Shown here: positions 31,287 to 39,704 of the stretch, one piece after another
How positions within the stretch are numbered: the stretch's first letter is position 1
Layout: the number at the start of each line of letters is the position of its first letter
Source of the DNA: CAZCAQ01 sp964540135
Lineage (GTDB): Bacteria; Patescibacteriota; WWE3; UBA101185; UBA10185
Direction of reading: 5' to 3'
DNA: 43,185 nt
NCBI GenBank assembly: GCA_964540135.1
Contig: CAZILK010000009.1
Coordinates: forward strand, 1 to 43,185
Program-made: the position numbers and the translations under genes
Notes under the pieces: generated by a model
Databases searched by the model: none
What the model was told of the DNA's origin: nothing
The model's input: only the letters and a program-made list of their open reading frames with translations

Positions 31287-32445
31287 TTTATCTTCTGATC
31301 AGCAAAAAGCAATCAAGCTACTTCTTGCTTGGTTTAATAATAAGACAAGTGCCTACATTACAATTGGTGGTTATGCAGGGACTGGTAAAACAACAAGTCT
31401 TGCACATTTAAGATTTAAACTTAATGCAGAGAACCCAAAACTAAAAGTTGCCTTTTGTTCTTATACAGGAAAAGCAACACAGGTTTTAAAAAATAAACTT
31501 GCACAGCAAAATCAACTGTATAAAAAAGATTTTATCGGTACGATCCACTCACTCATTTACCAAACAATCGAAGACTCAAGAGGGGTGGTTATTGGTTGGC
31601 GAACAAGAGATAGGGAGGAGCTTAACTACGACTTGATAATTGTTGATGAGGCTTCAATGGTGGATGAGAAGATATGGCAAGATATGAGAAGCTTTAAAAT
31701 TCCAATTATTGCAGTAGGGGATCATGGTCAACTCCCACCAATATCAGGCAACTTTAACTTAATGACAAAACCAATGTTAAAACTTGAACAAATTCATAGA
31801 CAAGCAAAAGAAAATCCAATAATTAGCCTTTCTATCATGGCAAGAGAGAAAGGGGAAATCCCTGAAGGACTTCATGGTAAAGGTGTTGAAAAAGTTAAGT
31901 TTGCAGAATCCGGTTACATGCTTGAGGAGGTATTTTATTCGTTTAATAAAGAAACTCTGCTTCTTTGTGGGTATAACTCAACTAGAGCTAAGATTAATAA
32001 AGCAATTAGAACTCATCTAGGCTTTGAAACCGAAGAACCATCAGTTGGAGATAGAGTTATTTGTCTTCGCAATAATCATGAAAAAGATATTTATAATGGG
32101 ATGCTTGGAACACTTGAGGAGATAGAATTTATTGATAAAGATAAATACCACATCAAAGTACTTATGGATTCTTATGGGGAAGGGTTTATATATTCCGGAT
32201 TTGTCTCAAAAGAGCAGTTTTTAAGTGAAAAGACTCTTAACAATATAAACGGAGCGGTTAGAACTCAGGGGCTTGATTTGTTTGATTTTGGTTATGCTTT
32301 AACTGTACATAAAGCACAAGGAAGCCAGGCAAAAAGAGTAGTTTTGTTTGAGGAAAGGTTTAAGCAGATGGATGATGATATGTGGAAGAGATGGCTATAT
32401 ACCGCTGTAACAAGAGCAGAAGAGGAGCTGTTGATTTTTGGGTAA
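31276..32445 (+). CDS. RecD/Dda-like superfamily 1 helicase
   Basis: 389 residues from a TTG at 31276, which overlaps the nuclease stop; the frame opens at 31219 but its first 19 codons overlap the nuclease gene and look non-native. Walker A is GGYAGTGKTTSLAHL, Walker B IIVDEASMVDE, then VGDHGQLPPI (motif III), and the C-terminal UvrD_C_2-type part is YALTVHKAQGSQAKRVVLF with YTAVTRAEEELLI (motifs V-VI). The size fits short RecD2/Dda-type 5'-3' helicases lacking the N-terminal accessory domains. Operon with a secreted-type nuclease is unusual. The exact start is uncertain. Confidence 0.88.
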   Translation: MIIDLSSDQQKAIKLLLAWFNNKTSAYITIGGYAGTGKTTSLAHLRFKLNAENPKLKVAFCSYTGKATQVLKNKLAQQNQLYKKDFIGTIHSLIYQTIEDSRGVVIGWRTRDREELNYDLIIVDEASMVDEKIWQDMRSFKIPIIAVGDHGQLPPISGNFNLMTKPMLKLEQIHRQAKENPIISLSIMAREKGEIPEGLHGKGVEKVKFAESGYMLEEVFYSFNKETLLLCGYNSTRAKINKAIRTHLGFETEEPSVGDRVICLRNNHEKDIYNGMLGTLEEIEFIDKDKYHIKVLMDSYGEGFIYSGFVSKEQFLSEKTLNNINGAVRTQGLDLFDFGYALTVHKAQGSQAKRVVLFEERFKQMDDDMWKRWLYTAVTRAEEELLIFG

Positions 32446-32446
32446 T

Positions 32447-33319
32447 ATGAGGAACACTAACCGTAAACACTTATTGCTATTTTATAATCTATCCCGCCCG
32501 TGGGAGTACTACGGCTTTAGTACACTAATTACAGCTCTAGGAGTACTTTTAGCTGGTACAACCGATGCATTGTTGATTGCTCAGGTCGTTAGTGCAAACT
32601 TCCTAGCATGCATGTTTATATTTGTGTTTAATGATATCGAGGATAGAGAATATGACGCGCTGGATGCAAAGAAAAGATTGCGTAATCCGGTAGCCAGTGG
32701 GGAATTAAGCTTACGACAAGCAACTGTGTTTTGTTGTCTCATCGCTACATCTTCTTTGCTGCTATTCTCCTCAATCAACAACACAGCTTTGCTTTACGGG
32801 TCGCTGATTCTGCTTTTAGGCTTCTTATACTCATGGAGAAAAATACAGCTAAAGAGTAAACCATTTTTAGATCTTTTGAGTCATGGACTATATTTTGGTC
32901 CGCTTCTACTACTTATTGGGTTAAGTACTCGCACCAGTACTATTACTCCAAGCGTTGTTGCTATGTGTATTGCAGTATTCTTACTATCCGTTGTTGGTGA
33001 TATTAATAATGAGACACGAGATCATGAAGTTGATCGACTTAGTGGGATTTCAAATACGGCAAGTGTGGTTAATCTAGCAAAGTACAAGCTTGCTTTCTCC
33101 ATAATTACTCTACTTACTGTTGCTTATATCTTTTTCTTTCTAATGGTCGCACTACCCGCAGTATTTAACGTGCTTATCATTTTCTATTCGATTGTCCATT
33201 CTGTATATATTTTATATCTAGTGAGGCGCAAAAGAATTCAACTTTACGAATACGATAAAAGAAACGTTTTGTATATTGGGTTTGCGATAATTATAATCTT
33301 GTCTCTTGTGGTTTGGTAA
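32447..33319 (+). CDS. UbiA-family prenyltransferase
   Basis: Membrane prenyltransferase, 290 residues from the ATG at 32447, one base after the helicase stop. The first aspartate-rich motif is NDIEDREYDALDAKKRLRN (about 61-79, N-D-x-x-D-x-x-x-D) and the second is GDINNETRDHEVDRLSG (about 182-198). Both bind Mg2+ and the prenyl diphosphate. About eight to nine membrane helices. Members transfer polyprenyl chains to quinone rings, haem, or sugars (decaprenyl-phosphate phosphoribose synthase); the acceptor here cannot be told. Last gene of the nuclease-helicase operon. Confidence 0.88.
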   Translation: MRNTNRKHLLLFYNLSRPWEYYGFSTLITALGVLLAGTTDALLIAQVVSANFLACMFIFVFNDIEDREYDALDAKKRLRNPVASGELSLRQATVFCCLIATSSLLLFSSINNTALLYGSLILLLGFLYSWRKIQLKSKPFLDLLSHGLYFGPLLLLIGLSTRTSTITPSVVAMCIAVFLLSVVGDINNETRDHEVDRLSGISNTASVVNLAKYKLAFSIITLLTVAYIFFFLMVALPAVFNVLIIFYSIVHSVYILYLVRRKRIQLYEYDKRNVLYIGFAIIIILSLVVW

Positions 33320-33380
33320 TATCGATCAAGCCTTAAATGCTTTTAATCAGCGCCCACACGTATACTTGCACTCCTTAGCT

Positions 33381-34730
33381 TTATATTGAATCAATTAGCT
33401 CTTGTATTTTATTTCCGAGTTCCATCTGATTGTCAAAGGATAAGGTCCCAAGTACGCCACACAGTGTTGAAAAAGCAATACCGGTATAAGCTTCTTCTGG
33501 TGTAGATCCCATTACAAGCTGATCAGTATAGAAGTGCGCTTGCGTTCTTTCCTTCGCTGCTTCTGCAGCACTATCTTCGTTTGCTTCAAATATACTTGCA
33601 CTGACTTGGTGAACATAACCAGATATATGGTTTATTAGATCTTGGCCAGATACGCCAAGTGATGGGCCGATTATATCTGCAGATTGCTCCACGAGGTGGC
33701 GCCATCTAGTCGATTTTCCTTTACTATCTTCCCAAAGTGTTGTGGCCACTTTTTGAATTATGTCCAGTCCATTAAGAATCGCAGCTGTATTTGTTTCTGG
33801 CCAGAATAAACTCCTGAACTCTGGGTTGTCGTCATAGGTTATACGTAGTGGGTAGTTGTAAATGTCCGCGAATATTTCATTAGCATATAAACTCTTTGAG
33901 GATACATCCTCAATTGACACAAGGTCTCCTGGATTTCGTATTCTGGGACTTTTTGTTCTAAATGAATTATTTCCGGTACATGATAAGAGAACATTTAAGT
34001 ACAAGAGATCGACTAAAGACGCATCTTCAAGCCCGCCGAGTGTTACATGAAGATTGGGGTTTTCATCAAGGATGTATCCATTTTGCTCTAACTTTACATA
34101 CAGTTCTTTAAGAAGTTCTATATCTTGTGTTGGAGGTGGTGATATATCCCTGTCACCATCACCGCCCACAGGTATGCCAGCCGACCAGAGCTGGTCGACT
34201 TTCTTGATCCAGTTCAAGTTAGGGGATTTTAATGTTTGCTCTATTTCAATGCCTATTGATGGTCCCTGTTCATAATCTAGTTCATGGTAGATTATCTCGC
34301 TGTCTAGTGGAATCGCACCACTTACAATTAACAGGTGTTTGCCTGTAAGTATTGGAGAGAGCCTTGCATTTGCAGGTATTTCTACACGTGGTGGTACGCT
34401 TTGAACAATTCTATAAGTTTCGTCTTCCAGGTCTGCCCACCTGGGATCTTGTTGCAGTGGTAAGTTTTCGAAATCTAACTTTGTTCCAAATTGTTCCTCA
34501 TATCTTAAATAGTATTTAGGTCGTCTAGACAATAGAAGGCCTTTGACAAATTCGTACTCAAAATCTGGTCTGGTATCTTCGTAGGCTCTATCTAGTATAC
34601 TTTCTGTCCCATTTACAAGCCTGGTGAGTTTTGCTGAATGGTGCATAGATTCATTTGCTATTAGCCTTTGTTGATCTCCTTCTTGAACAGAGTCCTCATT
34701 CTTTCTTTGGATAATTCGCTCATCATGCAT
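33381..34730 (-). CDS. Amidoligase-like protein (glutamine-synthetase-fold signature), divergent
   Basis: A 449-residue protein with the order of motifs of GS-fold amidoligases (Amidoligase_2 type). SIGIEIEQTL at 158-167 gives E162-x-E164; DRDISPPPTQDIELLKEL from 193 resembles the E-I-V-S-P-P motif; NPNLHVTLGG (224-233) resembles the H-x-H strand; and NPEFRSLFWPETNTA (302-316) gives the E-F-R motif with catalytic arginine. The N-terminal 150 residues are unrelated and mostly charged. No signal peptide. If correct, it would form an amide bond using ATP, on a peptide or amino-acid substrate. TATAAT is nine bases before the ATG. Assignment is by motif order only. Confidence 0.55.
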   Translation of the reverse strand: MHDERIIQRKNEDSVQEGDQQRLIANESMHHSAKLTRLVNGTESILDRAYEDTRPDFEYEFVKGLLLSRRPKYYLRYEEQFGTKLDFENLPLQQDPRWADLEDETYRIVQSVPPRVEIPANARLSPILTGKHLLIVSGAIPLDSEIIYHELDYEQGPSIGIEIEQTLKSPNLNWIKKVDQLWSAGIPVGGDGDRDISPPPTQDIELLKELYVKLEQNGYILDENPNLHVTLGGLEDASLVDLLYLNVLLSCTGNNSFRTKSPRIRNPGDLVSIEDVSSKSLYANEIFADIYNYPLRITYDDNPEFRSLFWPETNTAAILNGLDIIQKVATTLWEDSKGKSTRWRHLVEQSADIIGPSLGVSGQDLINHISGYVHQVSASIFEANEDSAAEAAKERTQAHFYTDQLVMGSTPEEAYTGIAFSTLCGVLGTLSFDNQMELGNKIQELIDSI

Positions 34731-34814
34731 ACTCAGTAAATTATACTGTATTTGTAGAGTAGGGTGCTTTTTTGAGTGACTGAACTTGCTATTGAGCTTT
34801 GACTAGTTTAAAGA

Positions 34815-35357
34815 CTAGATTCTACTAAAAAACATCTCACTGAACTTTAACCCTTTGTTAATGATATCTATTTTGAAGTTCTCATTAACTCCGTGCATAT
34901 TACAGTCCTCGTTCCCAAGAGAGATGAGTAGGCAGTCAAGTCCTAAGTGTTCTTTGAAATCAGAAACAACAGGAATCGCACCGCCAACTGGTTTAATTAG
35001 TACTTCTTTGCCAAATGCAGTTGTGAGCATTTTCTCAACAGCTCCAACTTTAGGGGCACTGATGTCTATTTTTACTGGATTGTGCGCGGGGTCAAACTCT
35101 AGTTCATATTCAATATAAGGTCGTGTTTTTTTCTTAACATACTTTTTAAAACCCTCAATAATATCTTGGTAGTTTTGTGTAGACACTGTTCTAAAGTTAA
35201 GTCTTACCTCTGCAGTATTTGGAACAATATTTGAGTATCCATCCCCTATATAGCCTGATTTAAATCCTGTGATGGATTTTGCAGGCATAAGCCCAACTTG
35301 TGAATAAACATCAAGCCCTCTTTGAATGAATAGCTTTTGAACTCCTGCTGATTTCAT
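34815..35357 (-). CDS. M20-family peptidase, C-terminal part (frameshifted)
   Basis: 180 residues that continue the peptidase frame of the N-terminal part at 35354-36136. The segment GLDVYSQVGLMPAKSITGFKSGYIGDGYSNIVPNTAEVRLNF (residues 13 on) is the typical dimerisation-domain and substrate region of M20 dipeptidases; the C-terminal NEDCNMHGVNENFKIDI carries the closing histidine ligand. The ATG used here is an internal methionine. A one-base change (A6 to A5 near the junction) would restore a single protein of about 440 residues. See the N-terminal part. Confidence 0.8.
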   Translation of the reverse strand: MKSAGVQKLFIQRGLDVYSQVGLMPAKSITGFKSGYIGDGYSNIVPNTAEVRLNFRTVSTQNYQDIIEGFKKYVKKKTRPYIEYELEFDPAHNPVKIDISAPKVGAVEKMLTTAFGKEVLIKPVGGAIPVVSDFKEHLGLDCLLISLGNEDCNMHGVNENFKIDIINKGLKFSEMFFSRI

Positions 35358-36136
35358 AAAAACTTTTGGAGTTGACAGCTTTTTATTGTTTTCAAGACCA
35401 TCTTTGGTATCTCATCAACATCATCATAGAAATCAGGTATCTTCACTTTGTATTTTTTATCAAAAATCTTAGCCACAAAATCTGCAAGCTCAGTTGCAGC
35501 ATTAGGTACGACACCGCCAAAAATACCAGAGTGGAGATTGTTTTGAGCTGTTTTATAAGTTAACTTGCAGTTAAAACCACCCCTTAAGGAGAATTCAACT
35601 ACTGGATTATCTCCAATAATTTCTCCATCTGAGATTAAGATATAGTCAGCTGTAATCTTTGTTTTATTTATTGCAACTTGTTCAGCTAATTCCGGATTTG
35701 ATGTTTCTTCATTGCCTTCTATTAAAAATTTTACATTGTAGAAAAGTTTGTTTTCTTTTAAGAGACTAAGTACCGTTGCAATGTGAATCATAACCTGACC
35801 TTTATTATCTACAACACCTCTTGCATATAACCTGTCTTCTTTTTGAGTTAGGTTAAATGGATCAGTGTCCCAACCATCAGCTTGATCAGCGGGTTGTACA
35901 TCATAATGCCCGTATACAAGTATTGTTTCAAAAACTGGGTTCACAACAATGCTTGCAAAGACTACCGGATTTGTTTTTTCACCAAGCCAGAGTTCAGTTG
36001 TAAAACCGTTTGCATCAAATAATTCTTTTAACCAGTTAACAGTACTGTGAATTTCTGATTGAAATGCAGGATCAGTAGATATGCTTTTAAATTTTACAAA
36101 GTGAGTAGTTAAATCTAAGTAGTATTGAAAATCCAT
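35354..36136 (-). CDS. M20-family peptidase, N-terminal catalytic part (frameshifted)
   Basis: 260 residues holding most of the zinc site: VYGHYDVQPAD (H and D ligands), ARGVVDNKGQ (bridging D) and IEGNEETSNPE (general-base E and ligand E). Family: M20/PepV-type dipeptidases and aminoacylases, usually about 440-460 residues and cytosolic. The frame ends at a TGA after LQKFL, where the C-terminal part should continue with STPKVFMKSAG. The two frames overlap by four bases. Either an indel in an A run (a pseudogene or a sequencing error) or, less likely, a frameshift product. TATAAC is seven bases before the ATG. Confidence 0.8.
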   Translation of the reverse strand: MDFQYYLDLTTHFVKFKSISTDPAFQSEIHSTVNWLKELFDANGFTTELWLGEKTNPVVFASIVVNPVFETILVYGHYDVQPADQADGWDTDPFNLTQKEDRLYARGVVDNKGQVMIHIATVLSLLKENKLFYNVKFLIEGNEETSNPELAEQVAINKTKITADYILISDGEIIGDNPVVEFSLRGGFNCKLTYKTAQNNLHSGIFGGVVPNAATELADFVAKIFDKKYKVKIPDFYDDVDEIPKMVLKTIKSCQLQKFL

Positions 36137-36186
36137 CTACTTAGTTATAGCCCATAAAGCTTATTAAAGCAATTAAAAGAGCTTAT

Positions 36187-37008
36187 TTAGCAGTAACTTC
36201 CAAAAGAGTCTAGTTCTCGCAATAGCTTTATACCCGCTTCTTTTATCTCAGGGTTGTACTGATTGTCCACCCAGTACTTTTTAAATGCATCTCTGCCGTC
36301 TGTACTATTAGCGATAATTGTTTTTATAACTGATAGCACCGCTAGCTTTCCATCTGGGTCGCTCTTTTTGTAAACATAAGATAGATAAAGCATAGTGCTC
36401 TTACCAACCATAGTTTTAGACGGTATGGTTTCACTAATGGGGTAACCAACATAACATGTAATTTTCGTGGTTCCGCTAAAAAAGAGCTCAAGGAGTCTAT
36501 GTGATCCATCAAGTATGTGTGGTTTCCCATCCCTGTAAGTCATGAGTAGCTTATTATAAAACACCTCTCTATTTTTTGGTTTGTGTTGCATGAGCTTATC
36601 TGGGTCATCGGTTTCACTGTGATTTATAAAATATTCTCTTAGGTGGTTAGTAAATTTTACGAAATCCCCATTGATTTCATTTGACAGCAATATTTTGTTT
36701 GTTGGAAAGTCCATACCCGTCATAACTATTTCTGCGGCATCCCAAATTTCTTCGTGCCACACATAGTTTGTTTGTGAAAGCTTATGAAAGACGCCATTTA
36801 TTTTATAAGTGAATGAAATTGCTTCGCAAAGTTCCCATATCTCCTCTGTTTTTATCGAGCCGATCATCTTGTCAATTACAGTTGGCTCTAGATCTTTAAA
36901 CATCTTGGAGAACTCAACTGTTAAATAGTATCTGACAATTGTTTCAACAGGGACTTCACTTGCTAGTATGCTTAATGGTTTTGCTTGTTTTAGATCTTTT
37001 TCTGTCAT
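36187..37008 (-). CDS. ParB/Srx-like domain protein, unknown
   Basis: A 273-residue cytosolic protein. DGKPHILDGSHRLLELF (about 155-171) has the D-G-x-H-R pattern of the ParB/sulfiredoxin fold, which binds DNA or nucleotide, or marks nuclease-like proteins. The N-terminal two-thirds and the C-terminal helical part have no recognised domain. AAGGAG lies eight bases before the ATG, so it uses a leader (about 60 bases from the TAGAAT at 37076), unlike most neighbours. Divergent from the HTH/TPR-like regulator gene; both promoters carry palindromes. Confidence 0.6.
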   Translation of the reverse strand: MTEKDLKQAKPLSILASEVPVETIVRYYLTVEFSKMFKDLEPTVIDKMIGSIKTEEIWELCEAISFTYKINGVFHKLSQTNYVWHEEIWDAAEIVMTGMDFPTNKILLSNEINGDFVKFTNHLREYFINHSETDDPDKLMQHKPKNREVFYNKLLMTYRDGKPHILDGSHRLLELFFSGTTKITCYVGYPISETIPSKTMVGKSTMLYLSYVYKKSDPDGKLAVLSVIKTIIANSTDGRDAFKKYWVDNQYNPEIKEAGIKLLRELDSFGSYC

Positions 37009-37072
37009 TTAGTAAGCTCCTTCTGGCTTATGTGACCAGCACGCTAGTAGCTAGCTATGTTTGGTTTCTAAG

Positions 37073-37085
37073 CTGATTCTATCAG
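37073..37085. promoter_or_regulatory. Palindrome over the ParB-like gene's -10
   Basis: CTGAT-TCT-ATCAG, a perfect 5-base inverted repeat overlapping a minus-strand TAGAAT (37076-37081) that is the likely -10 of the ParB-like gene. A good place for a repressor. Inference. Confidence 0.35.
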
Positions 37086-37121
37086 ATTGCAGCCTTTAAA
37101 GATAGTGGTTGATAGGCGTCT

Positions 37122-37138
37122 ATAGATACCATATCTAT
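37122..37138. promoter_or_regulatory. Operator-like inverted repeat at the -35 of the HTH gene
   Basis: ATAGATA-CCA-TATCTAT, a perfect 7-base inverted repeat whose end touches the TTGACA at 37138-37143. Likely operator; the HTH protein encoded downstream is a candidate ligand. Confidence 0.45.
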
Positions 37139-37165
37139 TGACATCGGAAAAGCAGGTAGTATAAT
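37138..37165 (+). promoter_or_regulatory. Consensus promoter (TTGACA, 16 bp, TATAAT) with leaderless start
   Basis: TTGACA (37138-37143), 16 bases, TATAAT (37160-37165), six bases (GCAACT), then the ATG at 37172. It is the only gene in the window for which I found a perfect -35 and -10 together. Confidence 0.85.
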
Positions 37166-37171
37166 GCAACT

Positions 37172-38107
37172 ATGACTAAACCACGAACAGACTACAACTT
37201 AACCAGAAATAAAATGATCTATGATGAGTATGTTTCGACCAAGATCTCGTTTAGCTTACTTGCTAAAAAGTACGGTTTAACCTCACAAAGAATTAGTTTC
37301 ATAATCAATGATCTTAAAAGCAAAGGACTTGAAAAAAAGCTCGTGTTGACTGATACCAAAGAAGCAAGAGAAAGTTATAAAAATCTAGCAGTTGAGATGA
37401 GAGAAAAAGGATCACTTGAGTTGTCCCTCAAGATGTTTGATGAATTAATTGAATGGGATACTAAACATAAGAATTTCAAAGGACTCATGGACGTATTTGG
37501 ACATAAAAAAATAGCTCTTGGATTGCTTTCAGATAAAACAGATAACAAAGCTCTTCAAACTAAATATCTTACAGAAGCAATAGAGTGTATAGAAAAGGCA
37601 CTTGCTATATCAAAAGAAAATCCTAACATTCCTGCAGGATCAACTGCTGTCCAACATGTACATAAGGCTTCTCTTCTTGCAAAGATTAGCGAGAATAGTA
37701 CCGGTAAGGAAAAACATCGAAAGCTTACAGAAGCTCTTAAGCTCATAGATAGCGCTTTACCTGGTTTTCCAGGATCCCCCGCTCATCTTGCTTGGCCACT
37801 TGGTATAAAAGCGGTACTTCTTCATCTTCTTGGCAAAGATGTTGAGGCAATATCTGTACTGGGGGAGGCAGAAAAAGCCTTATTTGTAGGGTATGAACAA
37901 GAATTAAAAAACGAGGTTCAAGGAAAGCTTCATCTTAGAGTTTGGAATACTGGAATTCTCTTAAGATACGCAATAATTTATGCGGATGCCAAAAAGCCAA
38001 TTCTTGCAGAAGCATATGCAAGTGCTGTTATAAATACACCGGATCCAGAAAAGATACTTGTTGTAAGAAAAAGAGAAGCAAGAAGATTGTTAAAGAGTAT
38101 TCGTTAA
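37172..38107 (+). CDS. HTH plus helical-repeat (TPR-like) regulator, unknown
   Basis: A 311-residue protein. The N-terminus (about 8-55) has a helix-turn-helix of the form SFSLLAKKYGLTSQRISFIINDLK, in which LAKKYGLTSQRI fits the turn and recognition helix. The rest is a series of antiparallel helical pairs (for example IECIEKALAISKENP and KLIDSALPGFPG) suggesting TPR-type repeats that bind a peptide or partner protein. No enzymatic motif and no membrane segment. Its strong leaderless promoter with an adjacent inverted repeat suggests self-regulation. Resembles peptide- or stress-responsive regulators in layout only. Confidence 0.7.
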   Translation: MTKPRTDYNLTRNKMIYDEYVSTKISFSLLAKKYGLTSQRISFIINDLKSKGLEKKLVLTDTKEARESYKNLAVEMREKGSLELSLKMFDELIEWDTKHKNFKGLMDVFGHKKIALGLLSDKTDNKALQTKYLTEAIECIEKALAISKENPNIPAGSTAVQHVHKASLLAKISENSTGKEKHRKLTEALKLIDSALPGFPGSPAHLAWPLGIKAVLLHLLGKDVEAISVLGEAEKALFVGYEQELKNEVQGKLHLRVWNTGILLRYAIIYADAKKPILAEAYASAVINTPDPEKILVVRKREARRLLKSIR

Positions 38108-38157
38108 AAGTTATTACCAGCCAAACACTTCGATTGTTAGTAAGTCTGTTGTGAAGT

Positions 38158-38553
38158 TTAACTGCTCAAAACTTTAATTACTTTCTCGACCAATTTTGAG
38201 GCACTCGTATCAGATTTTACAATATAATCAACAATACCAAGTCTTGCAACTTTCTCGATTCCTTTTTCAGGAATGAGATTAGCTAAGATAATGACTTTGA
38301 CATCTTTAAGGTTTGGATCTTTGCGCATCTTTTCCAAAAGTGCTTGCCCATCCATTTTTGGTATAAGCAAATCAATAATTGCAACATCCGGTTTACTATC
38401 TTTAGCAAGATCAAATCCAGCAACACCGTCTCTTGCACTTGTAACTTCAAAACCTGCTTCTATAAACTTATCAGAATAAAGCTTAGTCAAAAAATCGTCG
38501 TTTTGAACAAGGAGGATCTTACCTTTATGTGTAGAAGAAGGTATGTTACTCAT
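38158..38553 (-). CDS. Single-domain response regulator (receiver only)
   Basis: 131 residues, a receiver domain without an output domain. ILLVQNDDFLTKLY supplies the acidic pocket, D in AIIDLLIPKMDG is the phosphorylation site (about D59), and YIVKSD holds the conserved lysine. Similar single-domain regulators (CheY-like) act on partner proteins. No kinase is adjacent, so its partner is elsewhere; it is convergent with the HTH/TPR-like gene. TAGTAT is six bases before the ATG. Confidence 0.92.
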   Translation of the reverse strand: MSNIPSSTHKGKILLVQNDDFLTKLYSDKFIEAGFEVTSARDGVAGFDLAKDSKPDVAIIDLLIPKMDGQALLEKMRKDPNLKDVKVIILANLIPEKGIEKVARLGIVDYIVKSDTSASKLVEKVIKVLSS

Positions 38554-38559
38554 ATCTGT

Positions 38560-38565
38560 ATACTA
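38560..38565 (-). promoter_or_regulatory. -10 box (TAGTAT) of the receiver gene, leaderless spacing
   Basis: Minus-strand TAGTAT, six bases (ACAGAT), then the ATG at 38553. Confidence 0.6.
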
Positions 38566-38719
38566 CTCCAGTCTGTGTGAGGTATCAAATATGCTAACAT
38601 CTTTGTTGCACTTTCTAATTCACGCCAATCTTTGTACTAACACTTACTCCTAAAGGAAGGTGCTACACTTTAGACACATCACATCCACCACATTCTATTA
38701 GTGTGAATTGATCCTAAAT

Positions 38720-39631
38720 ATGAACCAAGCTGTTGAACTACTATCTGCAGTTGAAGTTAGTACTAATCAAGGAGTTTTAGTCGACTTTATAACTTGCGAA
38801 AGTCATGCTGGCAAAGATGTTTATAACCCTAGTGTACCTTTTGAACTTGATGGTAAAAGATATATTTATGGGAGGATAGAATCACGTGATTCTGAAAAAG
38901 ATAGTGTAGTTGCTCCGTTTGTTGAAACAAGCCCCAACGTTTGGGTACAGGTGGAAGATGCTTTCGAACTTAAATTACAAGATCCCTGCGTCACAGAGCT
39001 TAGCGGTCAGTATGTTGTGAGTGGTATTGAGAAAGATTGGGAAACGGGCATTTATAGAACTGTTTTTTATGCAGGTAAAACACCTTTTGAATTAGAGCCT
39101 CTACTTATTGGCCCTAACTGGATGAAAGGTATTAGGTTAGTTGAACTGGCAGACAGAAGTCTTGGTGTTTTTACAAGACCTCAGGGTGGTACTATTTTTG
39201 GTCTGGGGAAAATAGGTTTTACGAAACTCCCTATACTATCTGACTTAACCCAAGAAGCACTTACAGATGCTCCGCTAATTCTAGATCACTTTTGTCCACT
39301 AACTTGGGGAGGGGTAAATCAAGCAAGACTTCTAAGAAATGGAAATCTCGGGATTATTGGACATAAAGCAAGGTTTACAACAGAAGGAAGGCAGTATGAG
39401 GCAATAGCATTTGAGCTAGATCCCGTAACAGGTGCTTGTTTTGGGTTTAAAGTAATAGCCCAACGAGCTGATTTTCCAGAAGCATTGTCTAAAAGAGCTG
39501 ACCTTGTAGATGTTATATATCCTGCAGGAATCTTTCTTCAAGACGATAAAGTTATGCTAATTGCAGGACTGAGTGATACAGGTGTAGGTATAACTGAAAT
39601 ACCTTGGCCGTTTAGTAGTGAGTTTGCCTAA
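38720..39631 (+). CDS. DUF1861-like, five-bladed propeller glycosidase-related protein
   Basis: 303 residues from the ATG at 38720; a TTG at 38708 with TATTAG six bases upstream is an alternative that adds four residues. YNPSVPFELDGKRYIYGRIESR, later ELKLQDPCVT and WGGVNQARLLRNGNLGIIGH resemble the DUF1861 family, which shares the beta-propeller of GH43/GH130-type glycosidases and phosphorylases. The catalytic residues cannot be assigned with confidence. Cytosolic (no signal peptide), so an intracellular glycoside or mannoside role is likely if active. Monocistronic. Confidence 0.7.
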   Translation: MNQAVELLSAVEVSTNQGVLVDFITCESHAGKDVYNPSVPFELDGKRYIYGRIESRDSEKDSVVAPFVETSPNVWVQVEDAFELKLQDPCVTELSGQYVVSGIEKDWETGIYRTVFYAGKTPFELEPLLIGPNWMKGIRLVELADRSLGVFTRPQGGTIFGLGKIGFTKLPILSDLTQEALTDAPLILDHFCPLTWGGVNQARLLRNGNLGIIGHKARFTTEGRQYEAIAFELDPVTGACFGFKVIAQRADFPEALSKRADLVDVIYPAGIFLQDDKVMLIAGLSDTGVGITEIPWPFSSEFA

Positions 39632-39704
39632 TAGCTTTAAGCTAAGTGAGAAGCTATACTTTCAATTTACTCTAATGAAATTATTACAAGAATTCTACTC
39701 GTTA

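Noticed and set aside
35350..35385. Programmed -1 frameshift to make the full M20 peptidase
   Set aside because: The site (ATA AAA AGC) is not a good slippery heptamer and no downstream stem-loop was seen; an indel is simpler.
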